64,000 nucleotides of DNA from Blautia sp. An81 (GTDB lineage Bacteria > Bacillota > Clostridia > Lachnospirales > Lachnospiraceae): assembly GCF_002161285.1 (NCBI RefSeq), contig NZ_NFHH01000001.1, positions 124,001-188,000 on the forward strand, given 5' to 3'. Made by a program: the position numbers and the translations under genes. A model generated the notes under the pieces. That model was not told the DNA's origin, did not search any database, and saw nothing but the letters and a program-made list of their open reading frames with translations. This document shows positions 33,116 to 41,438 of this stretch, piece after piece (position 1 is the stretch's first letter; every line of letters begins with the position of its first letter).

Positions 33116-34531
33116 TTATTTTGTTTCCAGATCAAATCCGAAATATCTCACTGCATTGTTGTAGGAGGTACCTTTCACGATCTTTTCCAGATTCTTCATA
33201 TCTTTCGGATATTCTCCGTTCTCTACCCATCCCCCGATCAGTTCACACATAATTCTTCTGAAATACTCATGTCTCGGATAGGACAGGAAGCTTCTGGAGT
33301 CTGTCAGCATTCCGATGAAGTTGCCCAGCAGTCCCAGGTTTGCCAGAGATGTCATCTGTTTCATCATACCGGTCTTATTGTCATTAAACCACCATGCAGA
33401 ACCCTGCTGGATCTTTCCGATCGCATCGCTGTTCTGGAAGCAGCCGATAATGGTTCCGATAGTCTCATCATCTGCCGGATTCAGGCTGTAAATAATCGTT
33501 TTCGGCATCTTTCCTGTGTCGTTGACTGCATTTAAGAAATCTGCCAGCTGATCAGCCGGTGTATAATTACTGATACAGTCAAATCCGGTATCCGGGCCAA
33601 GCTTTGCATACATAGCCTTATTGTTATCTCTCTTACAGCCATAATGGAGCTGCATTACCCAGCCTTTTTCCCCGTATTCCGGGGCCAGGAACAGCATAAA
33701 AGCTGTTTTAAACTTGGCAGCGTCTTCTTTGGAAACAGGTGCTCCGGCTAAAGCTCCCTGGAAAATCTTCTCTACCTCTTCCTCAGAAGCAGGCACATAC
33801 ATCACGTAGTCCAGACCATGGTCAGAAACCAGGCAGCCCATGCTGTGGAAGAAGTCAATTCTCTTCTTTAAGGCTTCTTTCAGATCTGCAAAGGTCTTGA
33901 TCTCTACGCCGGAAACTTCTGCCAGCTTCCGGATATATTCCTGATAGCCCGGTTTTTCCAGATTCATAGCTTTGTCCGGTCTCCATGCCGGAAGAACCTG
34001 TACGTCAAAAGACTCGTCCTCTTTAATCACTTTATGCCATTTCAGGTCGTCTACCGGATCATCTGTGGTACACAGAAGGGTAACATTGGACTGTTTAATC
34101 AGGTTCCGCACGCTCATAGAATCTTCCTGAAGCTTTGCATTGCACAGATTCCATACCTCTTCTGCTGTCTCGCTGTTGAGAACGCCGGTATAACCGAAAA
34201 ATCTCTGGAGTTCCAGGTGGCTCCAGTGGAACAGAGGATTTCCGATAGCTTTTTCCAGAGTTTCCGCCCATTTCTGGAATTTTTCTCTGTCCGGTGCATC
34301 TCCGGTAATGTAATACTCTTCCACGCCGTTGGAACGCATCTGGCGCCATTTGTAATGGTCGCCTCCCAGCCATACCTGGGTAATGTTCTCAAATTTTCTG
34401 TCTTCTGCGATTTCCTGAGGATTAATATGGCAATGATAATCCAATACAGGAACCTGTGCTGCAAAATCATGGTACAGCTCTTTGGCTGTCTCTGTGCTCA
34501 GTAAAAAATCCTTATCCATAAATGGTTTCAT
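33116..34531 (-). CDS. uxaC: Glucuronate isomerase
   Basis: A 471-aa amidohydrolase-superfamily enzyme. DYHCHINPQEIAEDRKFENITQVWLGGDHYKWRQMRSNGV is the UxaC N-terminal signature, with LLCTTDDPVDDLKWH and FIGMLTDSRSFLSYPRHEYFRR further on. It converts D-glucuronate to D-fructuronate (and galacturonate to tagaturonate). Start ATG has AGGAGG 8 nt upstream. It lies 100 bp after dctM and probably has its own promoter (TTGACA at 34578-34583). The expected next enzyme, fructuronate reductase, survives here only as a fragment at 36076-36279. Confidence 0.96.
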   Translation of the reverse strand: MKPFMDKDFLLSTETAKELYHDFAAQVPVLDYHCHINPQEIAEDRKFENITQVWLGGDHYKWRQMRSNGVEEYYITGDAPDREKFQKWAETLEKAIGNPLFHWSHLELQRFFGYTGVLNSETAEEVWNLCNAKLQEDSMSVRNLIKQSNVTLLCTTDDPVDDLKWHKVIKEDESFDVQVLPAWRPDKAMNLEKPGYQEYIRKLAEVSGVEIKTFADLKEALKKRIDFFHSMGCLVSDHGLDYVMYVPASEEEVEKIFQGALAGAPVSKEDAAKFKTAFMLFLAPEYGEKGWVMQLHYGCKRDNNKAMYAKLGPDTGFDCISNYTPADQLADFLNAVNDTGKMPKTIIYSLNPADDETIGTIIGCFQNSDAIGKIQQGSAWWFNDNKTGMMKQMTSLANLGLLGNFIGMLTDSRSFLSYPRHEYFRRIMCELIGGWVENGEYPKDMKNLEKIVKGTSYNNAVRYFGFDLETK

Positions 34532-34633
34532 AATACAAACCTCCTTTTATAATAATTTACAAAATTTTTCAGGTATTTGTCAACATATCCTGTAAGATTT
34601 ACGAAAAGTTCTAAAAACTGGTTTGTACTGACT

Positions 34634-35941
34634 TTATACGTAGCCCATCAGACTTGGCAGCCACAGACTGAGCTGCGGGATATAAGTTACCAGCATCAGT
34701 ACGATAAAGATGGCCAGGAAATACCAGAGAAGCTGGCGGAATACGGTCTCGATCTTCACCTTTCCTACCTTAACACCTACAAATAAGGTAGTTCCCACAG
34801 GAGGCGTGATGGTTCCGATACACAGATTGAAGATCATCATAATACCAAAATGGATAGTGTTCATTCCCAGGGCTGTGCATACCGGCAGGAAAATCGGTGT
34901 AAAGATCAGGCAGGCCGGTGTCATGTCCATAAAAGTACCTACGATCAGCAGGATAATATTGATAATAAACAGGATCACAAATTTGTTGTCGCTGATAGCC
35001 AGCAGGCCCTCAGAAACCAGTGACGGGATATTGGTGAAAGCCATAACCCAGGACATAATGCTGGAAACGCCGATGAGGAAAATAATGATACCGGTCATCT
35101 CAGCACTTTCCTTGAGGATCTGGGGGATCTCTTTGAGCTTAATAGATTTATAGCCGAACAGAGACAGGAGCAGACTGTACACCACTGCTACCACAGACCC
35201 CTCGGTTGCTGTAAAAATTCCGCCAATAATACCGCCGATAACGATTATGATCAGCAGCAGGCAGGGAATTGCTTCAAGGAGAACTTTAATCTTTTCTTTT
35301 CCGGTAAACTTGCTGGTGCTTCTGTAGCCTTTTTTCTTGGCGATAAAATAGATCACCACCATACATGCCAGTCCCCAGAGGATACCCGGGATATAACCGG
35401 CCATAAACAGAGCCGCCACAGATGTGCCGCCGCTTACCAGAGAAAAGGTAATCATAACATTGCTGGGAGGGATTAAAAGCCCTGTAGGAGCCGTAGCAAT
35501 ATTGGCTGCTGCAGAAAAGTTCGGGTCATAGCCTTCATCCTTCTCAATAGGACCGATGATGGAACCCATAGCAGAAGCTGCCGCTGTACCGGAACCGGAA
35601 ATAGCGCCGAAAAGCATATTTGCTACAACGTTTGTGTGTGCCAGTACTCCGGGAGCACGTCCTGTAACTAATTTTGCAAGGTTGATCAGACGGACTGCGA
35701 TACCGCCCTTATTCATAATATTTCCTGCCAGGATAAAGAAGGGAATGGCCAGCAGACTGAACACAGAGATACCGGAGAAAATTCTCTGGGCTCCTGTCAG
35801 AACTGCTACACTGGTATCCATAACAGGCAGGATTGCGCAAATGGAGGAAATTCCAAGGGCAACTGCAATAGGTACACCGGCAATCAGCATGATCACCAGC
35901 AGTACCAGAATAATTAAACCTGAAAGTAATGCTGTACTCAT
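34634..35941 (-). CDS. dctM: TRAP transporter large permease, DctM family
   Basis: A 435-aa membrane protein with about twelve segments; ISGSGTAAASAMGSIIGPIEKDEGYDP and ATAPTGLLIPPSNVMI plus the C-terminal GTITPPVGTTLFVG are DctM hallmarks. TRAP systems import organic acids, often uronates, using an Na+ gradient, and need DctQ and a periplasmic-type binding protein DctP. Here only a DctQ-like C-terminal stub is upstream and no DctP is visible, so the transporter seems incomplete in this locus. Neighbour uxaC suggests uronate as substrate. Confidence 0.94.
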   Translation of the reverse strand: MSTALLSGLIILVLLVIMLIAGVPIAVALGISSICAILPVMDTSVAVLTGAQRIFSGISVFSLLAIPFFILAGNIMNKGGIAVRLINLAKLVTGRAPGVLAHTNVVANMLFGAISGSGTAAASAMGSIIGPIEKDEGYDPNFSAAANIATAPTGLLIPPSNVMITFSLVSGGTSVAALFMAGYIPGILWGLACMVVIYFIAKKKGYRSTSKFTGKEKIKVLLEAIPCLLLIIIVIGGIIGGIFTATEGSVVAVVYSLLLSLFGYKSIKLKEIPQILKESAEMTGIIIFLIGVSSIMSWVMAFTNIPSLVSEGLLAISDNKFVILFIINIILLIVGTFMDMTPACLIFTPIFLPVCTALGMNTIHFGIMMIFNLCIGTITPPVGTTLFVGVKVGKVKIETVFRQLLWYFLAIFIVLMLVTYIPQLSLWLPSLMGYV

Positions 35942-35956
35942 ATTTTATCTCCTTTC

Positions 35957-36067
35957 CTATTCTTCCTCTGTCGGCCTGCGGTCAATTCCCATTGCCAGGT
36001 CAATGACGATTTCCAGGATTTTCTTCGGAACCCCTGTAAGCTTATCTGCAATAAATCCCATGCGCAT
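35957..36067 (-). pseudogene. Remnant of a TRAP small-permease (DctQ-like) gene
   Basis: A short minus-strand frame ending at TAG 35957-35959 reads MRMGFIADKLTGVPKKILEIVIDLAMGIDRRPTEEE and stops 15 bp before dctM, exactly where dctQ normally ends. No membrane segments remain; upstream sequence changes at ~36070 into a plus-strand uxuB-like fragment. I read it as a truncated dctQ 3' end. The assignment rests mainly on position. Confidence 0.45.
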
Positions 36068-36075
36068 ATGATCTC

Positions 36076-36279
36076 TTTCTGACGATCCTTCTGTTCTGGA
36101 ATTCTATTATCAGCATAGAGACAGCAGTGCAAAAGATCTGGTACATGCTGTCTGCACAAACACAGACTTCTGGGGAAAAGATTTAACAGAAATCCCTGGG
36201 TTTGAAGAAGAAGTAACAAGAATCCTGGAGAACATTCAGACCCTGGGAACATATGAGGTAATGAAAAACTGTTTATAGG
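36076..36279 (+). pseudogene. C-terminal fragment of a fructuronate/tagaturonate reductase
   Basis: Plus-strand frame with no start, reading ...VLEFYYQHRDSSAKDL, VHAVCTNTDFWGKDLTEIPG, FEEEVTRILENIQTLGTYEVM, ending at TAG 36277-36279. This matches the end of mannitol-dehydrogenase-family uronate reductases (UxuB/UxaB; W-G-x-DL-x-x-IPGF). An in-frame TGA lies just upstream, at the junction with the dctQ remnant. It points to deletion or rearrangement of a uronate locus. Confidence 0.5.
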
Positions 36280-36362
36280 GCCCCATTCTTAATGACTTTT
36301 CTTTTGGAAAGTGCTAAAATGGAAAAGAACTGATGAAACTGAAAGAAAAGAGGTAGAAGCCC

Positions 36363-36833
36363 ATGAAAGTACGTATGGCTCAGGAAAAAGATATAGAAAG
36401 GATCCACAGCCTGCTGGCCCAGGTGGCTATGGTCCATCACAAGGGAAGACCAGATTTATTTAAAGCCGGAAAAAGCAAGTATACTGACGAAGAATTAAAA
36501 GTCCTTCTCCGGGATGCCAGCCGCCCCATTCTGGCGGCAGTAGATGAAAATGACTGTATGCAGGGATATGCTTTCTGTATTTTTCAGCAATATAAAGACC
36601 ACAATATTATGACCGATATTAAAACTCTGTATATTGACGATCTGTGTGTGGATGAAACTATGCGGGGCCATCATATTGGGCGGATGCTTTATGAGGCTGC
36701 TCTGGATTTTGCACGGGAACATGGCTGCTATAACCTGACACTTAACGTATGGAGCTGCAACGAAAGCGCCATGAACTTCTATCAGTCCTGTGGTCTGAAG
36801 CCTCAGAAAGTAGGAATGGAGATCATTCTTTAA
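36363..36833 (+). CDS. GNAT-family N-acetyltransferase
   Basis: A 156-aa acetyltransferase. The acetyl-CoA loop is DDLCVDETMRGHHIGRMLYEAAL (R/Q-x-x-G-x-G/A variant RGHHIG, ~residues 97-115), followed by LTLNVWSCNESAMNFYQSCGLKPQKVGMEIIL. Substrate unknown. Translated from ATG behind GAGGTAG; convergent with fabH with a shared terminator. Confidence 0.88.
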   Translation: MKVRMAQEKDIERIHSLLAQVAMVHHKGRPDLFKAGKSKYTDEELKVLLRDASRPILAAVDENDCMQGYAFCIFQQYKDHNIMTDIKTLYIDDLCVDETMRGHHIGRMLYEAALDFAREHGCYNLTLNVWSCNESAMNFYQSCGLKPQKVGMEIIL

Positions 36834-36843
36834 AAAGCATGAA

Positions 36844-36899
36844 AAAACGGCATGAAACAGACTTCTGAAATTTTTCAAAGTTCTGTTCCATGCCGTTTT
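36844..36899. terminator. Long bidirectional terminator between GNAT and fabH
   Basis: Arms AAAACGGCATG...AACAGA-CTT and AAG-TCTGTT...CATGCCGTTTT make an ~18-bp stem with small bulges and T/A tracts at both ends. Confidence 0.8.
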
Positions 36900-36910
36900 A
36901 TACTATTTCT

Positions 36911-37873
36911 TTACCATTCCAGAAGAGAAGCTCCCCAGGTTAATCCTGCGCCAAATCCAGAAAGGATAATCTTGTCGCCTTTTTCCAACATGCCTTTCCT
37001 GTTCATCTCATCTAAAAGAATGGGAATACTTGCCGCTGATGTATTTCCATAAAAATGGAGATTCATAGGGAATTTTTCTTCCGGTTCTTTCATTCTCTTT
37101 GCAACGCTGTCGATGATCCTGCTGTTTGCCTGATGGAGAACATAATATTTAATCTCCTCTTTTGAGGTTCCTGTCTTATCCAAAAGAGCTTTGATACACT
37201 CAGGGACCTTTTTTACGGCAAACTTGAATACCGGCTGTCCCTCCATATAAATATGATCGGCTTTCTGCTCATTAGGGAATAAAAAGTTGCTGGTTTCCCT
37301 TGCCTTACAGGTAAGTACCGGTCCCTGCTGTCCGTCAGAATACTGGACCATATCAATCATGCCAGTCTCTTCTGCCTGTATCACCGCAGCTCCTGCACCA
37401 TCCCCAAAGAGCACACAGGTACCTCTGTCTTCCCAGTCAATGAGTTTTGACATGGTTTCTGCTCCTATGAGCAATGCCTTTTTATAAATCCCGGCTTTCA
37501 TATAAGCCTGAATCGTATTCAGCCCGAAAAGAAAGCCTGAGCAGGCAGCACTGAGATCAAAGGCCACTGCATTTACTGCTCCCACAGCCTCCTGGACACA
37601 GCAGGCTGTATTTGGGAAAAAATAATCCGGTGAACAGGTGGCCACAATGATCAGGTCCAGGTCCTGAGGGTCCGTCCCTGCATCTTCCAGAGCTTTTTTC
37701 GCCGCCGAAACAGACATGGAAACTGTAGACTCTTCCCCGGCAATCCTTCTCTCTTTGATCCCTGTCCGGCTGGATATCCATTCATCATTGGTCTCTACCA
37801 CTCTGGACAAATCTTCATTTGTTACTTTATGGACGGGAACTGAGCTCCCCGTACCGACAATTCTGGCTGTCAT
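36911..37873 (-). CDS. fabH: Beta-ketoacyl-ACP synthase III
   Basis: A 320-aa initiating condensing enzyme with catalytic Cys111 in DLSAACSGF, His in VLHQANSRI and Asn in YGNTSAAS. It condenses acetyl-CoA with malonyl-ACP. In many clostridia fabH is in the fab cluster; here it is 21 kb away but shares a FabT-like operator and promoter design with acpP, supporting co-regulation. Start ATG has GAGGTAAAG. Confidence 0.96.
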   Translation of the reverse strand: MTARIVGTGSSVPVHKVTNEDLSRVVETNDEWISSRTGIKERRIAGEESTVSMSVSAAKKALEDAGTDPQDLDLIIVATCSPDYFFPNTACCVQEAVGAVNAVAFDLSAACSGFLFGLNTIQAYMKAGIYKKALLIGAETMSKLIDWEDRGTCVLFGDGAGAAVIQAEETGMIDMVQYSDGQQGPVLTCKARETSNFLFPNEQKADHIYMEGQPVFKFAVKKVPECIKALLDKTGTSKEEIKYYVLHQANSRIIDSVAKRMKEPEEKFPMNLHFYGNTSAASIPILLDEMNRKGMLEKGDKIILSGFGAGLTWGASLLEW

Positions 37874-37914
37874 AGCTTTACCTCTATTCTGTTATCGTGT
37901 TACTTTTCATTTCA

Positions 37915-37937
37915 AATATTTTGATATACAAAATATT
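37915..37937 (-). promoter_or_regulatory. FabT-like operator of fabH
   Basis: Perfect 9-bp arms AATATTTTG / CAAAATATT around a 5-nt centre (ATATA), beginning about 10 bp after the -10 box, over the transcription start. Confidence 0.75.
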
Positions 37938-37946
37938 CTTTTTCTA

Positions 37947-37975
37947 AGTATACAGTAATTCCTTTTCTTTGTCAA
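37947..37975 (-). promoter_or_regulatory. fabH promoter
   Basis: TTGACA (37970-37975), 17 bp, TATACT (37947-37952): the same boxes and spacing as the acpP promoter. The -35 overlaps the stop codon of the upstream membrane-protein gene. Confidence 0.82.
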
Positions 37976-38997
37976 TTATCCGGCCCAGAATTCTCGTCAT
38001 TATATATCTTCTGGATTTCCCGTGAAAGCTCCCGGTTCAGATCGTCCAAGTCAATCCCTACTCCTGGCTGCGCTCCGTAATTATTCGTTGGCTTAGGCCT
38101 TTCGTACTGTTTCTGACCCACAACATATTCCTGGGTTCTGTCCATATTCAGCTTCTGCCTTTCCTTTTCTCTGGCCTCATAGATTTCTTCCAGGTCCTCA
38201 TCGTCATAGTCTTCTGCGTCAAAGTGATCCTTCTTAGGCTTGGTTTTCTTAGAATCGGTTTTCTTAGGATCTGCTTTTTCAGATTCTTTCTCTGTATCCT
38301 GGTATCTCCTGCTGCCGCCACTTCTGTGATGTACAGTTTTCTTTACCACCTTTTTCTTCCGTCCCGGCAGACCTCTGCTTCCTCGTCTTGTCAGAGGAGC
38401 CTCTGAATTTCTCCGGGTCATGTACGGAAGTGACTGTACAAAGGCCCCAAAAGCCGCCAGTACCAGTCCCAGTAAAAGATGAGCTGCACTGGAATCAACA
38501 TTTACCATAGACAGCAGCAGCCCCATACCGCCGATACCACCGCATAGAGCCGTAATGACGATCACCATCTGACGCTCATATCCCAGTGCCAGAGTTCCTG
38601 CAAAAACACCGATCACAAGAGCGATCAGATGATTCATTGTAGAAGGACTTTCCATGAAAGTAATGACCATGAAATATATAAGGCCGGTACACATTACAAA
38701 GACGCCCAGTTTATAAAAAACCCATGCAAGAAAGCAGACGATCAGAGCACATCCTGCTCCGGCTGCCAGAGCCAGCACCCAGTCATTCAGGACATAATAG
38801 CCTACTGCAGTGCCTCCTGCCCCTCCTGCCAGAAGACCTAGCAGGCATCCCCAGACCTTTCTTAACCGATATCCCATGAAGCAGTTAAGGAGAGCAAAAC
38901 CTGCTCCGCCAAAAGTAAAAATGATCAAATATTCTTGAGGTATCTGCTGCCACAGGTTATTTATGATTCCCAAAACCTGTTCTAACTGCATTGTCAT
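37972..38997 (-). CDS. DUF4203/TM198-like membrane protein with charged tail
   Basis: A 341-aa protein with seven or so N-terminal hydrophobic helices (residues ~20-195, Gly-rich, e.g. GLLAGGAGGTAVGYYVL) followed by a hydrophilic, Lys/Asp/Glu-rich cytoplasmic tail of ~145 residues (KKTDSKKTKPKKDHFDAEDYDDEDLEE). The membrane part resembles DUF4203. No function known. Follows the DUF5662 gene by 7 bp. Confidence 0.72.
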   Translation of the reverse strand: MTMQLEQVLGIINNLWQQIPQEYLIIFTFGGAGFALLNCFMGYRLRKVWGCLLGLLAGGAGGTAVGYYVLNDWVLALAAGAGCALIVCFLAWVFYKLGVFVMCTGLIYFMVITFMESPSTMNHLIALVIGVFAGTLALGYERQMVIVITALCGGIGGMGLLLSMVNVDSSAAHLLLGLVLAAFGAFVQSLPYMTRRNSEAPLTRRGSRGLPGRKKKVVKKTVHHRSGGSRRYQDTEKESEKADPKKTDSKKTKPKKDHFDAEDYDDEDLEEIYEAREKERQKLNMDRTQEYVVGQKQYERPKPTNNYGAQPGVGIDLDDLNRELSREIQKIYNDENSGPDN

Positions 38998-39004
38998 AAT
39001 TTTT

Positions 39005-39541
39005 CTACTTTCCTTTCAAATAAACATGCTTGATATATTTCAGTGTTTCTCTTTCCCCTCTCTCGGCCAGCATCCGAAGGAGCATCTCCAAATCTCGGTT
39101 TGTTTTTTCATGGACAAACCACAGCTTGTCTTTGCTTTTCAGGAAATATTCCAATGGAGCAGCATCTGTATAAGTATCCGGGTGGTAGTTTCTGGAAGCG
39201 CTGATACGGTCCATGACCATCTCTGCAATATACTTCCTGGGCATAGGCACTCCCCGGATTACTGTGTCACAGTTAATGCCGTAATCTACCCAATGTTCAA
39301 AATGATGCTTATTTCTTCCGTAATGGTGTATCCAGGAGGTAGAAAGGCCTGTGGCCTCTCTCTCTGCATTGTTGGGACTTCTGTTTCCCTGATAATATCT
39401 GCATCCCACAGAAAACTCTGTCCAGGAATATTTGGACAGGTCGTGAAGGATTCCCTGCTTATAAAGCCCTATCTTAAAACAGTATTTCATTACTAAAAGC
39501 TTGTGCCTTGTAATCGTCTTAAAATGTTGCCAGACCCGCAT
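39005..39541 (-). CDS. DUF5662 family protein
   Basis: A 178-aa protein with several conserved His/Asp residues: KIGLYKQGILHDLSKYSWTEF, SWIHHYGRNKHHFEHWVDY and MVMDRISASRNYHPDTYTDAAPLEYF. The HD and HHxxxNxHHFEHW motifs look like a metal-dependent phosphohydrolase (HD-like) fold. The start overlaps the end of the GH13-like gene by 49 nt, implying translational coupling. Biochemical role unknown. Confidence 0.75.
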   Translation of the reverse strand: MRVWQHFKTITRHKLLVMKYCFKIGLYKQGILHDLSKYSWTEFSVGCRYYQGNRSPNNAEREATGLSTSWIHHYGRNKHHFEHWVDYGINCDTVIRGVPMPRKYIAEMVMDRISASRNYHPDTYTDAAPLEYFLKSKDKLWFVHEKTNRDLEMLLRMLAERGERETLKYIKHVYLKGK

Positions 39542-41409
39542 GCTTTCTCATCCTGCTTTCCTGCTAAAATTATAATGGTTCTTGGTGGAATTTCTATGGT
39601 TTTCTCTTTCAAAACTTTCTCTTCCGGTTCAAATTCCCTGCTCTCTTCCTGGTCTGTGGCCATAATCTTTCTCCAGGAAATCTCTTTGGCTGCCCCCGGA
39701 AGGGCTATTTCATGGGGCATCCAGTGAAAATTACAGGCCAGAAAGATAAAATCTCTGTCCTGTCCCGCATAATCTCCGCAGTACATAACTCCCAGATATC
39801 TCTGACTGCTGCCCCGGTCAAGATACCAGGCCTGTTCTCCATGATAGGAAATATCCGGATATCCCAGGGCCTTATAGTCCGTTCCCTTAGGCTCGGTTTC
39901 CATATGGAGAAGGGGATTCTGTTTCCGAAAGGAAACAGCCTTTTTTACAAAGTCCAGAAGCTTTCCGTTCTTTTTCATGCCTCTCCAGTCCACCCAGCCT
40001 AATTCATTGTCCTGGCACCAGGCATTGTTATTTCCCCTCTGGGAATTTCCCCACTCGTCTCCCTGGAAGATCATAGGGGTTCCCTGGGAAAACATCAGCA
40101 TAGCAAAAGCGTTTTTCAGCTGGCGGAAACGCAGCTGCCGGATATTCTGTTTTCTGGTAGGTCCTTCCGCCCCGCAATTCCAGGTGCAGTTGTATTCCAG
40201 TCCATCCTGGTTGTTCTCCCCATTTTCTTCATTATGCCGCTCTTCATAGGCCACCATATCTCCCATAGTAAAGCCATCCTGATCCGCCATATAATTGATC
40301 ACCCCGTTATATGGGGGATTTCTTCTGATACGGAATAAAAATTCTCCCATCATATTCTCATCGCCCTTTAACATATGGCGCATGCAGTAAAGGAAGCCTT
40401 CATTATATTCTCCCACATTTTTATAGGTCAGCTTCCTTCCTCCCAATACTGCTTCCCCGTCTACATCATGGAAGAAAAGTTTTGTTCCTGAGAGATAGGC
40501 GTCTTTCATAAAGACTTCCTGGCAGATTCCTCTTCCCATAAGATGGAAGCCATCTATATGATATTCTCTCTTCCAGTATTTTAAAATCTCCAGAGCCTCT
40601 GAAGGAGAAGTCTCCTCCTCAAAGTAAAATTCCATTAAACATTCCAGACCATTCTGATGGAAAGCATCCACCATATGTTTAAACTCCTGTACAGGATTTC
40701 TGGTAGCGCAGAAAGCAGACTTAGGTGCATAGTAACAGGCATCTCCCGTATATCCCCAGCAGTTTATCCTGGGATTTTCTTCTTTCTTTCGCTTCTCTTC
40801 TGTATATCCGTACAGATGATCTCTGCGCTTGATCCGCATCCTCTCTCTGTATTCATAGGCCGGCATCAGAAGAACAGCTGTAACTCCCAGTTCCTGAAGA
40901 TAGGGAATCTTCTGCTCAACTGCCTGAAAAGTTCCTTTTTTCCGTACTCCGGAGCTTCTGTGCATGGTAAAACTCCGGACCTGAAGCTTATAGAGTATAG
41001 TATCTGCCAGAGATCTTGGTTCTCTCTTTTCTGCTTTCCATACATAGCGGTCTGTTTTCCATCCACAGCACAAAGTCTCTGAAACTTTTTCTCCGAATCC
41101 CTGGGTATTGCAAAGATACCTGGCTCTGGGGTCTTGGATCACTTCTCCTTCTATCTGAAAATTATACCTTATCTCTTCACGGATTCCCTTTACTCTTACA
41201 GAGAGGATTTCTCCCTCCCTGCTCTCCTCCGGAAAGGGGATTTCCAGAGTATCTTCTCCCTGCCTGTATAAAAGCAGAGAAGCCTCCATTCCCCGTGGAA
41301 CTTCTAGGGCAAATTCATAGCCTTCTGATGTCTTCCGGACTCCTGGAAAGCAGGAGCATCCCGGAACAGTCTGTACTTTTTCTTTCTTCTCTCTTTCTGT
41401 TGTGTTCAA
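39493..41409 (-). CDS. GH13 (GlgX/isoamylase-like) homologue with degenerate active site
   Basis: A 638-aa protein with an N-terminal CBM48-like region, a GH13 barrel and a beta-sandwich C-domain, as in glycogen debranching enzymes (ADTILYKLQVRSFT, PQEFKHMVDAFH, WNCGAEGPT, GTPMIFQGDEWGNSQRGNNNAWCQD). But the four conserved regions are altered: DVVYNHT becomes MEFYFEEET (259-267), the nucleophile region GFRFD becomes GFHLM (Met291), the acid-base Glu region reads LFFHDVD (311-317), and NHD becomes DQD (376-378). It is probably not a glycosidase. Start is TTG 41407-41409 behind GAGGTG. Confidence 0.8.
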   Translation of the reverse strand: MNTTEREKKEKVQTVPGCSCFPGVRKTSEGYEFALEVPRGMEASLLLYRQGEDTLEIPFPEESREGEILSVRVKGIREEIRYNFQIEGEVIQDPRARYLCNTQGFGEKVSETLCCGWKTDRYVWKAEKREPRSLADTILYKLQVRSFTMHRSSGVRKKGTFQAVEQKIPYLQELGVTAVLLMPAYEYRERMRIKRRDHLYGYTEEKRKKEENPRINCWGYTGDACYYAPKSAFCATRNPVQEFKHMVDAFHQNGLECLMEFYFEEETSPSEALEILKYWKREYHIDGFHLMGRGICQEVFMKDAYLSGTKLFFHDVDGEAVLGGRKLTYKNVGEYNEGFLYCMRHMLKGDENMMGEFLFRIRRNPPYNGVINYMADQDGFTMGDMVAYEERHNEENGENNQDGLEYNCTWNCGAEGPTRKQNIRQLRFRQLKNAFAMLMFSQGTPMIFQGDEWGNSQRGNNNAWCQDNELGWVDWRGMKKNGKLLDFVKKAVSFRKQNPLLHMETEPKGTDYKALGYPDISYHGEQAWYLDRGSSQRYLGVMYCGDYAGQDRDFIFLACNFHWMPHEIALPGAAKEISWRKIMATDQEESREFEPEEKVLKEKTIEIPPRTIIILAGKQDEKACGSGNILRRLQGTSF

Positions 41410-41438
41410 ACCGGCACCTCATTTCTTTTATTCATGGA

